From contig NZ_JBIQVZ010000008.1 of assembly GCF_044335535.1 (NCBI RefSeq), forward strand, positions 62,001-126,000: DNA of 64,000 nucleotides, written 5' to 3'. The notes beneath the pieces are model-generated. The model was given only the letters and a program-made list of their open reading frames with translations, had not been told where the DNA came from and ran no database searches. This DNA comes from Mariniflexile sp044335535 (GTDB taxonomy: Bacteria; Bacteroidota; Bacteroidia; Flavobacteriales; Flavobacteriaceae). The position numbers were made by a program, and so were the translations under genes. Positions 1 through 7,470 of this stretch are shown one piece after another (the stretch's first letter is position 1; every line of letters begins with the position of its first letter).

Positions 1-11
1 GTTGTTTTCAT
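1..11 (-). CDS. Start of a gene running off the left edge (three codons)
   Basis: An ATG on the minus strand at 11-9 is followed by lysine and threonine codons and then the window ends. It lies just downstream, in reading direction, of a TetR-type palindrome at 28-47, so it could be the gene controlled by the adjacent TetR protein. Nothing can be said about its product. Confidence 0.3.
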
Positions 12-27
12 TTTATTAAATTTTTAA

Positions 28-47
28 AACATACTAATTGGTATGTT
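28..47. promoter_or_regulatory. Second TetR-type operator
   Basis: This 20-bp near-palindrome has arms AACATACTAA and TTGGTATGTT. It differs by one position from the perfect palindrome in front of the TetR gene at 659-680. It lies between the end of that gene and the start codon at position 11, so the regulator probably represses both itself and the next gene. Confidence 0.6.
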
Positions 48-62
48 ATTGGTTAAAAAAAA

Positions 63-653
63 TTATTTTAGACTTTCAAGGTATTTTTTGAGTTGTTTTA
101 AATAGGATTTATATAAGGTAAGGTCATCATCTAATTTTCCTGTTGCACGCAGACCCTCGTAGCTAACGATGATAAAGTCTGCAACAGATGCTGTATTTAC
201 GTCTTTATCAATATGGCCCAATTCCTTGGCTCTATCAAGTTCTTGGGTCAAAGCTGTTTTCCATTTTTTGATAACACCTCTCAATTTGATTTTGAACTTT
301 TCATTTATGGGACTCATCTCTTGTATAAGGTTGTTCATAGGGCAGCCATAACGTCTATCGAAATCAGCGTCTCGCAATAAATTGTTCTTTATGGTTTCGA
401 ATATTATTTCTAATGGTTTCTCTTTGTTTAGAATTGGTTGTATCAAAATTCTATTTAATCTTGGCAATAGGACTTCATCAATCATAGATAGACCCATTTT
501 CTCTTTGTCCTTAAAATGATAATAAAATGCTCCTTTAGTAACCTGTGTAGTTTCGATGATTTTATCGATACTGGTGGCTTGGTAACCATTAATATAAATA
601 AGTTCAAAGGACTTATTTAAAATGTGCATTTTGGTAGAATTTGCTTTATTCAT
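63..653 (-). CDS. TetR/AcrR family transcriptional regulator
   Basis: This 196-residue protein has the usual TetR length. Residues 8-55 form the helix-turn-helix domain, with the typical stretch of TSIDKIIETTQVTKGAFYYHF. The rest is a helical ligand-binding domain that contains a CPMNN stretch typical of one TetR subgroup. The ligand cannot be inferred. A perfect palindrome overlaps its promoter at 659-680 and a near-identical one lies after its stop at 28-47. Autoregulation plus control of the next gene to the left is therefore likely. It stands outside the palindrome-separated cargo blocks that begin to its right. Confidence 0.9.
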   Translation of the reverse strand: MNKANSTKMHILNKSFELIYINGYQATSIDKIIETTQVTKGAFYYHFKDKEKMGLSMIDEVLLPRLNRILIQPILNKEKPLEIIFETIKNNLLRDADFDRRYGCPMNNLIQEMSPINEKFKIKLRGVIKKWKTALTQELDRAKELGHIDKDVNTASVADFIIVSYEGLRATGKLDDDLTLYKSYLKQLKKYLESLK

Positions 654-657
654 AATA

Positions 658-680
658 CAAACATACTAATTAGTATGTTT
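658..680 (-). promoter_or_regulatory. TetR operator overlapping its promoter
   Basis: Positions 659-680 are a perfect 22-bp palindrome made of AAACATACTAA and its reverse complement. The minus-strand sequence TATGTTTG at 665-658 fits the Bacteroidota -7 consensus TAnnTTTG and is covered by the palindrome. Binding would block transcription of the TetR gene. Confidence 0.7.
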
Positions 681-744
681 TCTGCCAAATTTTTTTGAGA
701 TTATTTTTTTAAAGTCCTGTTCCGATTGGATTCTGGGAAGTGTG

Positions 745-885
745 TTACAACGTGATTGTATAAGAATAGTGCGGTTTTGCTAGCTTCTGATTTTCCTCCG
801 GAAAATCCTCGCACACAAAACCGCACTAACCTTTGATTAAGTATTAAACTAAGCATTATTTTTATACGGTGTGCCTATTGCACAA
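745..885 (-). repeat. attC-like imperfect palindrome, copy 1
   Basis: Long-range arms GTGCGGTTTTG (769-779) and CAAAACCGCAC (816-826) enclose an inner palindrome GATTTTCCTCCGGAAAATC (789-807). The outer ends carry AACG (748-751) and TTATACGG (862-869). It shares a 21-nt identical block, starting TATAAGAATAGTG, with the copy at 9489-9650. The layout is that of an integron attC site read on the minus strand, but the core triplets are degenerate on the right side. Confidence 0.45.
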
Positions 886-945
886 CATCAAATATAATCT
901 AAAATTTCAAAATTCGCATGAAACTTCTTATTTTTAAGGATGTAA

Positions 946-1392
946 TGCAAAAAACAATATCAAGAGAAATTGTTCAATCAATTTCAGTTGAGTGTTCGTG
1001 TTCCAGAACACAATTTCTACCGGCGGTTAAAAGCCGTATTAAACCTAGACTTTTTATATAGCCAGACTAAAGGCTTCTATGGCAGCAGTGGGCAAAAGAG
1101 CATCGATCCCATGGTATTCTTCAAACTATGCCTAGTGGGGTATTTAGAAAATATCATCAGTGACCGTAAGCTTATCGAACATTGCAGTATGCGCTTGGAC
1201 ATCCTTTACTTTTTGGGTTACGATATCGACGAGGAACTGCCGTGGCATTCCACCATAAGCCGTACCCGAGGGCTGTTTCCGGAGTCTGTTTTTGAAGATG
1301 TGTTTACAAAGGTATTTGAGATGTATGTGTCGGTAGGTATGGTCAGTGGGCATACGCAGGCCATCCAATACTGGGCTATAAAAAAACAATAA
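946..1392 (+). pseudogene. IS1182-family transposase remnant, N-terminal third
   Basis: The open frame from 946 encodes the N-terminal DUF772-type domain of an IS1182-family transposase. It includes the conserved stretches SIDPMVFFKLCLVGYLENI and LPWHSTISRTR. Full family members have about 450-550 residues, but this copy stops after about 145, just after SGHTQAI, with an unrelated tail QYWAIKKQ. The likely original ATG at 946-947 is out of frame by a length change in an A-run, and the first in-frame start is TTG at 970. The element is therefore dead. It lies where the right-hand partner of an attC-like site would be expected. Confidence 0.8.
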
Positions 1393-1415
1393 ACGCCCTT
1401 AAAATGGGCGTTTTT
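1391..1415. terminator. Rho-independent terminator
   Basis: Stem AAACGCCC/GGGCGTTT with a 7-nt loop and a T-run on the plus strand, immediately after the truncated transposase frame. Confidence 0.7.
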
Positions 1416-1456
1416 ATATCATAGGTTTGCAAAATTACGGGCTTGTGCAACGGCTA

Positions 1457-1482
1457 CCATTGTTGTACGTTCGTACTTCTGG
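1457..1482 (-). repeat. Half of an attC-like site
   Basis: The minus-strand sequence AAGTACGAACGTACAACAA matches, with one change, the right end of attC-like copy 2 (2270-2287). Both lie at the same side of a minus-strand gene end. No matching left half is found before the IS1182 remnant, so the site appears broken. Confidence 0.3.
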
Positions 1483-1533
1483 CAGAATAAATAATATATA
1501 ATCGTATTTTTTATATTAGATTTCACCGATTGA

Positions 1534-2034
1534 TTATTCGGCTGGTAAATTTGAGTTAAAAATGTCTCTAAATAATTTCCATTTCCCATCAACTTTTTTC
1601 CAAAGCACAATATATTTTCCTTTATATACTTCAGCGTCTTCTACGAATAGGGATAACTCTCCTTCTTCTGTTATAAGGTTTTCCATTCCCCACACGTCAA
1701 TTGTTGTCAGATTAACACTGGTAACTCCAGAATTCATTATTCCTGATATGGCTGACTGAATATTTTTTCTTCCAGTTACGGCAGGCGCTCCGTTATTCAT
1801 AAACTTGGCATCTTGCGTATACAACTTGGACAAGCCAATCGAGTCATTAGCCGCAAATAACACCGAAAATTCTTTGTTAGCATCTACAATTTCTCCCTTG
1901 GCAGTTGCCAAATTGAATGTAGGCTCAACTACGGTCTCCTTGGTTTCTTCCGCTTTTTTATTACAACTGGTAATTGAAAAAACAAAAAATAGTGTCACAA
2001 CTATTTGTGTTAAACATTTTGCTGAATTTTTCAT
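1534..2034 (-). CDS. NTF2/SnoaL-like lipoprotein (DUF4440 type)
   Basis: This 166-residue protein starts with a signal peptide ending in a lipobox (SITSC, Cys at about 24), so it is probably anchored to a membrane. Residues 45-160 resemble the DUF4440/SnoaL fold: an N-terminal helix with VLFAANDSIGLSKLYTQDAKFM and a C-terminal strand WKKVDGKWKLFRDIFNSN. Such proteins bind small ligands or act as putative isomerases. No catalytic role can be assigned here. It is the single gene of one palindrome-bounded block, which is a typical cassette layout. Confidence 0.8.
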   Translation of the reverse strand: MKNSAKCLTQIVVTLFFVFSITSCNKKAEETKETVVEPTFNLATAKGEIVDANKEFSVLFAANDSIGLSKLYTQDAKFMNNGAPAVTGRKNIQSAISGIMNSGVTSVNLTTIDVWGMENLITEEGELSLFVEDAEVYKGKYIVLWKKVDGKWKLFRDIFNSNLPAE

Positions 2035-2144
2035 TTTGGTAGTTTTTATTAACGCCTACTCTAATCGGTTTTCGGCTTCTCCGCTAATTCTATATTTAAT
2101 GTTTTTAAACTTAAATTCACCTTTCTGTTATGTTTCAGTATGAC

Positions 2145-2278
2145 GTATAACGGATTCGTATAAGAATCCGTTGCGGAAATTTAACAAAAACAAATGGAAA
2201 AACGAGAAAATTAAGTGAGAAAGAGGATTTTCCCTTCGGAAAAATCCGAAGCAATGGTTTTTACACGTTGTTGTGCGT
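2145..2278 (-). repeat. attC-like imperfect palindrome, copy 2
   Basis: The left core GTATAAC (2145-2151) and the right core GTTGTGC (2270-2276) flank an inner hairpin GGATTTTCCCTTCGGAAAAATCC shape (2225-2247). Next to the left core a 21-nt near-palindrome around CGGATTCGTATAAGAATCCG adds a second stem. The outer stretch TATGACGTATAACG resembles TATGACGCACAACG of copy 3. It follows the SDR gene by about 37 bp in reading direction. Confidence 0.5.
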
Positions 2279-2314
2279 TCGTACTTTTTTATGCTTATTT
2301 GCTGTTCATCTTTT

Positions 2315-3046
2315 TCATTCTCCGTGATACATATTAGAAAACATTTCAGCCAATTTTGAAGGTTCTTCTTTCCAAGCGTTGAACATTCCAATCCCCATTT
2401 CATCAGGTACAATATCCAATTCTCCTTCTTCTACTTTATCTAAGATTAAGCTTGCAACACTATCTGAAGATGGCATATCAAAAGGCATTCCTTTTGTCAT
2501 ATCTGTAGCAACAGCTCCGGGATTAATTGCCTGAACAACAATATTCTTTTTTGCCAATTCAATTCTTACAGATTGGGTAGCTGAAAAAAGAGCTGATTTT
2601 GAAGCCGAGTATCCTGCCAAAGACGGTAATGAGGAATAAGCTACAATTGAAACCATATTTACAATTTTTGCAGGTGCATTTTTTTCTAAAATTGGTGCAA
2701 ATGCTCGCATCATATTTATAGTACCGTAATAGTTAACATTCATATTGTTTTCTACAGCGCTAATTTCTCCTTCTAAAATATTTCCTTGACTCAATATCCC
2801 TGCATTATTAATAAGAACTTCTACGTCCTTTGTTTTTTCTGCTACTTTTAAAACTTGAGCGTTATCTGTAATGTCCAGTTCTAATAGTAGAACTCTTTCG
2901 TCTCCAAAATTTGGCATTTTGTTTAAATCTCTGGAAGTAGCATATATTTTTCTTGCTCCTTTTTCTAATGATGATTTTACAAGCGATTTCCCAATTCCTC
3001 TGTTTGCTCCTGTAATTAATATTACTTTGTCTTTCAATGTTTGCAT
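2315..3046 (-). CDS. Short-chain dehydrogenase/reductase
   Basis: This is a classical SDR of 243 residues. The cofactor motif TGANRGIG is at about 14-21, NNAG at about 79-82, the catalytic Ser is in MVSIVAYS, and YSASK supplies Tyr and Lys. Arg in the ATSRD stretch after strand two suggests NADP(H) preference. The substrate is unknown. It is the last gene of the alkylation-repair block but has its own promoter. The sequence upstream of that promoter is shared with the ada gene at the same distance, so it is probably an Ada-controlled gene rather than a chance neighbour. Confidence 0.9.
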   Translation of the reverse strand: MQTLKDKVILITGANRGIGKSLVKSSLEKGARKIYATSRDLNKMPNFGDERVLLLELDITDNAQVLKVAEKTKDVEVLINNAGILSQGNILEGEISAVENNMNVNYYGTINMMRAFAPILEKNAPAKIVNMVSIVAYSSLPSLAGYSASKSALFSATQSVRIELAKKNIVVQAINPGAVATDMTKGMPFDMPSSDSVASLILDKVEEGELDIVPDEMGIGMFNAWKEEPSKLAEMFSNMYHGE

Positions 3047-3076
3047 ATTTCGTTATTTTGATTAATAATTATGATG

Positions 3077-3119
3077 CAAAAATACATTGACGATTGAGCC
3101 TGTAAAACCCGATACTTGC
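3077..3119 (-). promoter_or_regulatory. SDR promoter with putative Ada box
   Basis: The minus-strand -7 element TATTTTTG is at 3084-3077. Fourteen bases upstream, at 3119-3099, lies the motif CAAGTWTCGGGTTTTAYAGG. The same pair with the same 14-base spacing precedes the ada gene (5557-5601). The shared motif is the best candidate for the binding site of the AraC-type Ada regulator. Confidence 0.6.
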
Positions 3120-3123
3120 GGTA

Positions 3124-3957
3124 TTAAATGTCGATTGTTCTAAAGGTTAAATTTATTCTTGGACTTTTTACTTTTTTTGTTGGTGGCAAACAATGAAGCC
3201 AATTTGTTTGCGTTCTCTCTTTCATAACCAATAAACTACCTTTTTCTAAATGGATGGAAACGGTTTGTTTTGTTTCTTTATGTTTAAATAAAAATTTGCG
3301 TTCTGAACCAAAACTTAATGAACCAATTGCACCATTTTTTTTCAAATCTTTTTCGCCATCACTATGCCAAGCCATTCCTTCGTCTCCGTCATGATAAAGG
3401 TTAAGCAAACAAGAGTTGAATTTTTCACCTGTTTTAATTTTTATAATTTCTTTGAGTTCTAAAAGTTCTTTAGTCCAAGGCAGAGCCGATTTAGTCGTTT
3501 TTGAATAGGTATAATCAAATGGTTTATCTGCATACCAAGCTACTTTGCGTTTAGTAATAATCAATTTTCCAAAAATGATTGCTTTGTCGTTTGCCCATTG
3601 AATATTCTGTAATAATTGGTCGAAATAATATTGAGATTTTTATGTATTCATTACTGAACCGTAATAATTTACTTCTCCGTCAAAAGGTAAGATATTGGCA
3701 TTTTGTGAGGCATTAAATAAGTCCATTTTCCAAATTTTATAGTCGGAACGTAAACAATGTCCGCAAGGTCTAAACCCAAGTTCTTTGGCTTGTTCGATTG
3801 TTTTGAAAAAAACACGGCTTTTGGTTTTCATTCTTTTGCCCGATTTGCATTGCAAAGTTCCGTAGATTTTCAGATTGAGATTTCCGCCATAAACGATTTC
3901 CTTTCGTTTTATTTTTTGATGAAGTTCGGCATAATCAATGCCTATATGCTTTATCAT
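3124..3957 (-). pseudogene. Ada zinc-domain/AlkB fusion interrupted by an in-frame stop
   Basis: The reading frame starts at ATG 3957. About 80 residues form an Ada-type metal-binding domain (YGTLQC, then GFRPCGHC). It has three of the four Ada zinc cysteines, with Lys at the second position. Without a stop it continues into an AlkB-like 2OG-Fe(II) dioxygenase starting MDLFNASQ. After GSVMNT a TAA at 3642-3640 breaks the frame, but the homology resumes in the same frame (KSQYYFDQLLQNIQW) and runs to 3124. Iron ligands HSD and a distal His, plus the RINLTFR 2OG site, are intact in the second part. A CAA- or GAA-to-TAA change is the simplest cause. A downstream restart at 3564 would lack the AlkB N-terminus. 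It may be non-functional, read through, or expressed as two pieces. Confidence 0.75.
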
Positions 3958-3961
3958 TTTA

Positions 3962-4675
3962 TTAGCTGGTTGCTTCGTGAAATATAACACCTAAAGTATG
4001 TCGTTTTCCGCTAATTACTTCACTAACTCCGTGTTTCATATTTACTCGATAATAACCTCTTGTTCCTTTAATTGGTTGGAAATTGGTAGTGAAAATGAGC
4101 ATATCGCCTTTTTTTGGTTTTAAAACTATGGCTTTAGATTGTGCTCTTGGTGTTTGTTGTGTCAAAACAAATTCACCGCCAGTGAAATCTTTATCTGGCT
4201 CATTTAAAAAAAGAACGGTTTGCATTGGGAAATAAACATCTCCATATAAATCTTGATGCAAAGTATTAAATCCGCCTTTTCCATATTTTAAAATCAATGG
4301 TGTTGGTTTTAACTGATTATTTTTATGGCAAAGCGATTGTAATTCTTCAAATGTTTCGGGAAATACTTTATCAATATTTAGCACTTTCATCCAAAGGTTT
4401 GCGATTGGTGAAAGTTTGGGATATATCATTTCTCTTAATGTTTGAATGATTTTGGGAAGAGGATAATCGAAGTATTTATATTCGCCCAAACCAAAGCGAT
4501 AGCGTTCCATTACAACCGTTTTTCGGTACAGATTTTCGTTATTGTATTCTTGTATTAGTTCATTGCATTGTTCATCTTGAAGTATTTTGGGAATAATGGC
4601 ATAGCCTTTTTCGTTCATTGATTCAGATACGGATTGCCAATCGGTTGTGACAAGTTTTGTTTTTAAATTCTCCAT
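3962..4675 (-). CDS. 2OG-Fe(II) oxygenase of the Oxygenase-NA/COG3826 type
   Basis: This 237-residue protein starts at ATG 4675. It resembles the family Pfam calls Oxygenase-NA (PF09859), proposed to act on damaged DNA. The facial triad is visible as HQD in FNTLHQDLYGD, with a distal His in the NMKHGVSE or KRHTLGVIFH stretch. The Arg before TLGVIFH probably contacts 2-oxoglutarate. It lies 2 bp after ada and 4 bp before the Ada-zinc/AlkB fusion, so the three are surely cotranscribed. Its placement supports a role in repair of alkylated DNA. The biochemical reaction is not established from sequence. Confidence 0.85.
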   Translation of the reverse strand: MENLKTKLVTTDWQSVSESMNEKGYAIIPKILQDEQCNELIQEYNNENLYRKTVVMERYRFGLGEYKYFDYPLPKIIQTLREMIYPKLSPIANLWMKVLNIDKVFPETFEELQSLCHKNNQLKPTPLILKYGKGGFNTLHQDLYGDVYFPMQTVLFLNEPDKDFTGGEFVLTQQTPRAQSKAIVLKPKKGDMLIFTTNFQPIKGTRGYYRVNMKHGVSEVISGKRHTLGVIFHEATS

Positions 4676-4677
4676 TA

Positions 4678-5535
4678 CTATAAAGCAATATTTGAAGCAT
4701 TGATTTTTGATGCTTCCCAACCAATAATGGCAGTTTTACGAGTTGTTCCCCACATATAACCGCCAAAAATTCCTGTGGACTGAATAACTCTATGGCAAGG
4801 AATCAAAAAAGCAATAGGATTGTTTCCGATTGCGGTTCCGACTGCTCTTGATGCTTTCGGTTTTTGAATGAGGTTGGCAATATTTCCGTAAGTTGCTAAA
4901 TTTCCAGTTGGAATTTTTAAAAGTGCTTCCCAAACTTTTAGCTGAAAATCTGTTCCTTTTAAGTGTAGTTTTATTTTATTGATTTTGCTCCAGTCTTGTG
5001 TGTAAATTTGTAAAGCATTTTGTTGAATTTCATCTGTTTGTTGAATGAAACTCGCTTTTGGAAAGCGTTTTTCCAATTCTGAAAATGCAATTTGTTTGTT
5101 GTCCGAAAAACCCATATAACAAATTCCTTTGTCTGTAGAAGCAACTAAAATTTCACCAAACAAACTCTCTGCGAAACTATAGTTTATAGTTAGGTTTTCT
5201 CCTTTGTTTTTGTATTCTCCTGGTGTCATTCCCTCAATTTTTACGAACAAATCGTGTAATCTTCCTGTACCCGAAAGTCCTGTTTTATAAGCAGTTTCAA
5301 ATAAAGTAGTTTGTGAATTATTCAGAATTTGTTTTGCGTGTTGAACGCTAATAAATTGCAAGAATTTTTTTGGGCTTACACCTGCCCAATCTGTAAACAT
5401 TTTTTGAAAATGAAAAGGACTTAAATGTACTTTTTTTGCAATTTCCTCAAGAGTTGGTTGTTCGGTGTAGTTCTGTTGTATGTATTCAATAGCTTCCGCT
5501 ATTCGAGTATAATTTATGTATTCTTGCTCGTTCAT
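4678..5535 (-). CDS. ada: AraC-type regulator fused to methylated-DNA-protein cysteine methyltransferase
   Basis: The 285-residue protein has two domains. Residues 1-105 hold an AraC/XylS helix-turn-helix pair (EEIAKKVHLSPFHFQKMF and a second one near TGRLHDLF). Residues 120-285 are an O6-alkylguanine methyltransferase with the acceptor Cys in IPCHRV (about 247) and the EA-like GWEAS stretch. The N-terminal zinc domain of E. coli Ada, which senses methyl phosphotriesters, is absent here and is encoded two genes downstream, fused to AlkB. ATG 5535 fits the -7 element at 5564-5557; the longer TTG start would lie too close to the transcript start. It probably activates its own operon and the SDR gene. 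Confidence 0.92.
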   Translation of the reverse strand: MNEQEYINYTRIAEAIEYIQQNYTEQPTLEEIAKKVHLSPFHFQKMFTDWAGVSPKKFLQFISVQHAKQILNNSQTTLFETAYKTGLSGTGRLHDLFVKIEGMTPGEYKNKGENLTINYSFAESLFGEILVASTDKGICYMGFSDNKQIAFSELEKRFPKASFIQQTDEIQQNALQIYTQDWSKINKIKLHLKGTDFQLKVWEALLKIPTGNLATYGNIANLIQKPKASRAVGTAIGNNPIAFLIPCHRVIQSTGIFGGYMWGTTRKTAIIGWEASKINASNIAL

Positions 5536-5556
5536 TAAGTTCAAATTTTATAACAG

Positions 5557-5601
5557 CAAAAATAGAATTGATTTTACTCCTATAAAACCCGAAACTTGCT
5601 G
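5557..5601 (-). promoter_or_regulatory. ada promoter with putative Ada box
   Basis: The minus strand carries TATTTTTG at 5564-5557 and, 14 bases upstream, the motif CAAGTTTCGGGTTTTATAGG (about 5599-5579). It matches the motif before the SDR gene at 18 of 20 positions with identical spacing, which is consistent with positive control by the AraC domain of Ada. Confidence 0.6.
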
Positions 5602-5627
5602 AATTGCACGGACTTTTTTTGTATGAC

Positions 5628-5757
5628 GCACAACGTTTGGTGTATGGTTAGTTTCGTGGTTTAGCAACTAATTTAGTAAACAAAAACTTGCCAGAGAAAA
5701 TTCCGAAGGAATTTTCCAGATGTAGCCATAGCAATCAATTATACACTGTGTTAGCCA
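5628..5757 (-). repeat. attC-like imperfect palindrome, copy 3
   Basis: On the minus strand it runs from GGCTAACA (5756-5749) to CGTTGTGC (5635-5628). Inner arms are GTGTAT and ATACAC, and a central hairpin is GAAAATTCC-TTCG-GAATTTTC. The stop codon of the MarR gene is the TAA inside the GGCTAAC core, as is common in integron gene cassettes. This is the cleanest copy in the window. Confidence 0.55.
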
Positions 5758-6362
5758 TTGGCTTTTTCTTCATACTCTGGACAGTCTAATCTAATTTCTC
5801 GATTTAATAATTCTTTTTGAAGTAAATTACAATAATCCGATTCTTGTTTTTTTTGATAAAATTTGCAACCATAGCAAGTTCTTTGAACACTTAAAATTCC
5901 GTTGCGATTTAATTTGTAAATCAGTTGGCTTAAAGTTCCGAACAAGCTTTCTAATTCAGATGAAGAAAAGCTATCAATCTGTTTTTTTAATGGGTTTGAA
6001 AAATCATAGGTTTGAGAAATTATTTCAGTTCCTAATTCAGATAAGGTTATTGAATAACTACGACTATCAGATGACGAAAAATCTTTTATAATCATTCTTT
6101 TCTTGTCCAAAACCTTAATAGCATCACTTATAGTAGGTTTTGTTACGTTAAATTCTTTTGCAAGATGACTAACGTTGCACAATTCTTGTTTGTGAAAAGC
6201 TATGAAAGTGAGTACCTGAATTTGAATAGGACTCAAACCAACCAATTTAGCTTTTTCCCATAACAAGATTTTAAATACTTCCGAAACGCGTTCCATTCCC
6301 GCAACAATTTTACTCGAAATATCTTTTTCTTGCTGTGTTGGGTTAAATGTACTTTCTTTCAT
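5751..6362 (-). CDS. MarR-family regulator with a C-terminal cysteine cluster
   Basis: This protein has 203 residues from ATG 6362; a TTG at 6377 would add five residues. Residues 15-150 form the winged-helix fold (KEFNVTKPTISDAIKVLDKKRMI is the recognition region, with the DSRSYSITLSELG wing). The tail carries CYGCKFYQ and later CNLL and LDCPEYEE. These four cysteines could bind metal or a cluster or sense redox state, and most MarR proteins lack them. A 13-bp palindrome lies at its own promoter and near the two other promoters of this block, so it probably represses the whole set. Its stop codon lies inside an attC-like core. Confidence 0.88.
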   Translation of the reverse strand: MKESTFNPTQQEKDISSKIVAGMERVSEVFKILLWEKAKLVGLSPIQIQVLTFIAFHKQELCNVSHLAKEFNVTKPTISDAIKVLDKKRMIIKDFSSSDSRSYSITLSELGTEIISQTYDFSNPLKKQIDSFSSSELESLFGTLSQLIYKLNRNGILSVQRTCYGCKFYQKKQESDYCNLLQKELLNREIRLDCPEYEEKANG

Positions 6363-6392
6363 AAAAAAGCCTGCCAAATTTGTTCGACAGGC
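6363..6392 (-). terminator. Terminator overlapping the MarR start
   Basis: The minus strand reads GCCTGTC, a 10-nt loop, GGCAGGC and six Ts, and then directly the ATG of the MarR gene. It should end transcripts coming from the DUF2024 gene. In a MarR mRNA the same hairpin would hide the start region. Confidence 0.65.
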
Positions 6393-6409
6393 AAAGTTAG
6401 TAATCCTAA
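6392..6409 (-). promoter_or_regulatory. MarR gene promoter with operator
   Basis: The -7 element TAACTTTG (6399-6392) overlaps the palindrome TTAGTAATCCTAA (6397-6409), one mismatch from the consensus TTAGGANTCCTAA seen at three other sites in this block. This supports autoregulation. Confidence 0.6.
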
Positions 6410-6414
6410 TTAAA

Positions 6415-6678
6415 TTAATTACAATTTTCCATTTCTATTATGTAATACCCTTTTTTTTCAATTGATAAAACTATTTCTTTTGTTGCTTGCTCAATATGGC
6501 ACAGACGACATTCATTTGTTGATAATTGATTGGTTTTAAAAATTTTAGTCTTTAGATAATCTTTTCCGAAATTAAATATGGTTTGTTCATTGGTTACATT
6601 ATCAGGAACGAGTATATCAAAATGCATAATATTACCATCTTCTCTTTTTACATAAGTGTCCCAAACTGCTACTTTCAT
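6415..6678 (-). CDS. DUF2024 family protein
   Basis: This 87-residue protein matches the whole DUF2024 family pattern: MKVAVWDTYV at the start, MHFDILVPD, TIFNFGKDYL, the CRLCHIE motif, and the closing GYYIIEME. The CxxCH-like motif could bind metal. The function of the family is unknown to me. It follows the secreted lipoprotein gene by 4 bp, so the two form an operon. A terminator then separates it from the MarR gene. Confidence 0.85.
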   Translation of the reverse strand: MKVAVWDTYVKREDGNIMHFDILVPDNVTNEQTIFNFGKDYLKTKIFKTNQLSTNECRLCHIEQATKEIVLSIEKKGYYIIEMENCN

Positions 6679-6682
6679 TTTA

Positions 6683-7405
6683 TTAGTTCTTTACTTTATA
6701 TGGTAGCGACAAATCTCCACTTGCCACACTAAAAACTTCGTAAACTCCGAGCATAGGTAAATTTTCATTACTTGTATTCACTTTCATAAATGCAGTAACA
6801 CCATCATAATTAAAATCTGTCCTATTGTTCATACGATAATCTGGCACAACTACTTTTATTGTGTTGCTTTTAATTGTAACAGGATAACCTGGTGAATCCA
6901 TATACATTGGCATTCCTGGATTTGTTGGTGGTAAAACAACTGTCTCATCTGCTTTCTTAAATTGTTTAACCGAAAGTCCTCCATCAACTCTTTTATCTTC
7001 GTGAAGAATTACCCAATGTGGATGCCAAATAATTCCATCGTTATCAAATATTTTGTCATTATTCTCATCCCAAAGTGGTGTATCATCAAAATCAGGATGT
7101 GATGTTAGAGCAAGTGCAACAATTCCGTCTGTTTGATTAAAGCCAACATCAGTAGGTTTTAAACTTGTTGGAAAAACATAGCCTAAAACTGGTGCACCAT
7201 CAAGTTGACCAACTTTAGTTGGTGTTGTTTTTCCTGCTGTTCCTTCTACAGTTATTTCCCAAATTGTAATTCCTAAATCGGGTTTGTGTATTACACTAAC
7301 TTCATTGATTTTGAAATTGTCATTTTTATATTCGCTTCCTTGAGCACAAGAATTTGTTGTGTTTAAAAGCATCGTTGCTGATAGTAATAATAGTATTGAT
7401 TTCAT
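6683..7405 (-). CDS. Secreted lipoprotein of unknown function
   Basis: The 240-residue product begins with a signal peptide and a lipobox-like NSC (Cys at about 20). The rest is beta-rich without a family I recognise. An acidic loop DENNDKIFDNDG (about 113-124) resembles a calcium-binding loop. The segment IIWHPHWVILHED carries two closely spaced histidines, which could bind metal. Two copies of the MarR-type palindrome lie directly upstream, so its expression is probably released together with the CPVC protein gene. Function open. Confidence 0.75.
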   Translation of the reverse strand: MKSILLLLSATMLLNTTNSCAQGSEYKNDNFKINEVSVIHKPDLGITIWEITVEGTAGKTTPTKVGQLDGAPVLGYVFPTSLKPTDVGFNQTDGIVALALTSHPDFDDTPLWDENNDKIFDNDGIIWHPHWVILHEDKRVDGGLSVKQFKKADETVVLPPTNPGMPMYMDSPGYPVTIKSNTIKVVVPDYRMNNRTDFNYDGVTAFMKVNTSNENLPMLGVYEVFSVASGDLSLPYKVKN

Positions 7406-7422
7406 AATGATTTGTTTTAAGA

Positions 7423-7456
7423 AGTTAGGATTCCTTTAATATTAGGAATCCTAACT
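7423..7456 (-). promoter_or_regulatory. Double MarR-type operator
   Basis: Two sites, TTAGGATTCCTTT (7425-7437) and TTAGGAATCCTAA (7442-7454, perfect palindrome), are 17 bp apart and together form a larger inverted repeat AGTTAGGATTCCT/AGGAATCCTAACT. No T-run follows on the minus strand, so a terminator is less likely than an operator for the lipoprotein-DUF2024 operon. Confidence 0.6.
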
Positions 7457-7470
7457 ATATGTTTTAAAAA

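Noticed and set aside
7423..7456. Reading the 13-bp arms as a terminator
   Set aside because: No T-run follows on the minus strand, and the same palindrome occurs at two other promoters where a terminator makes no sense.
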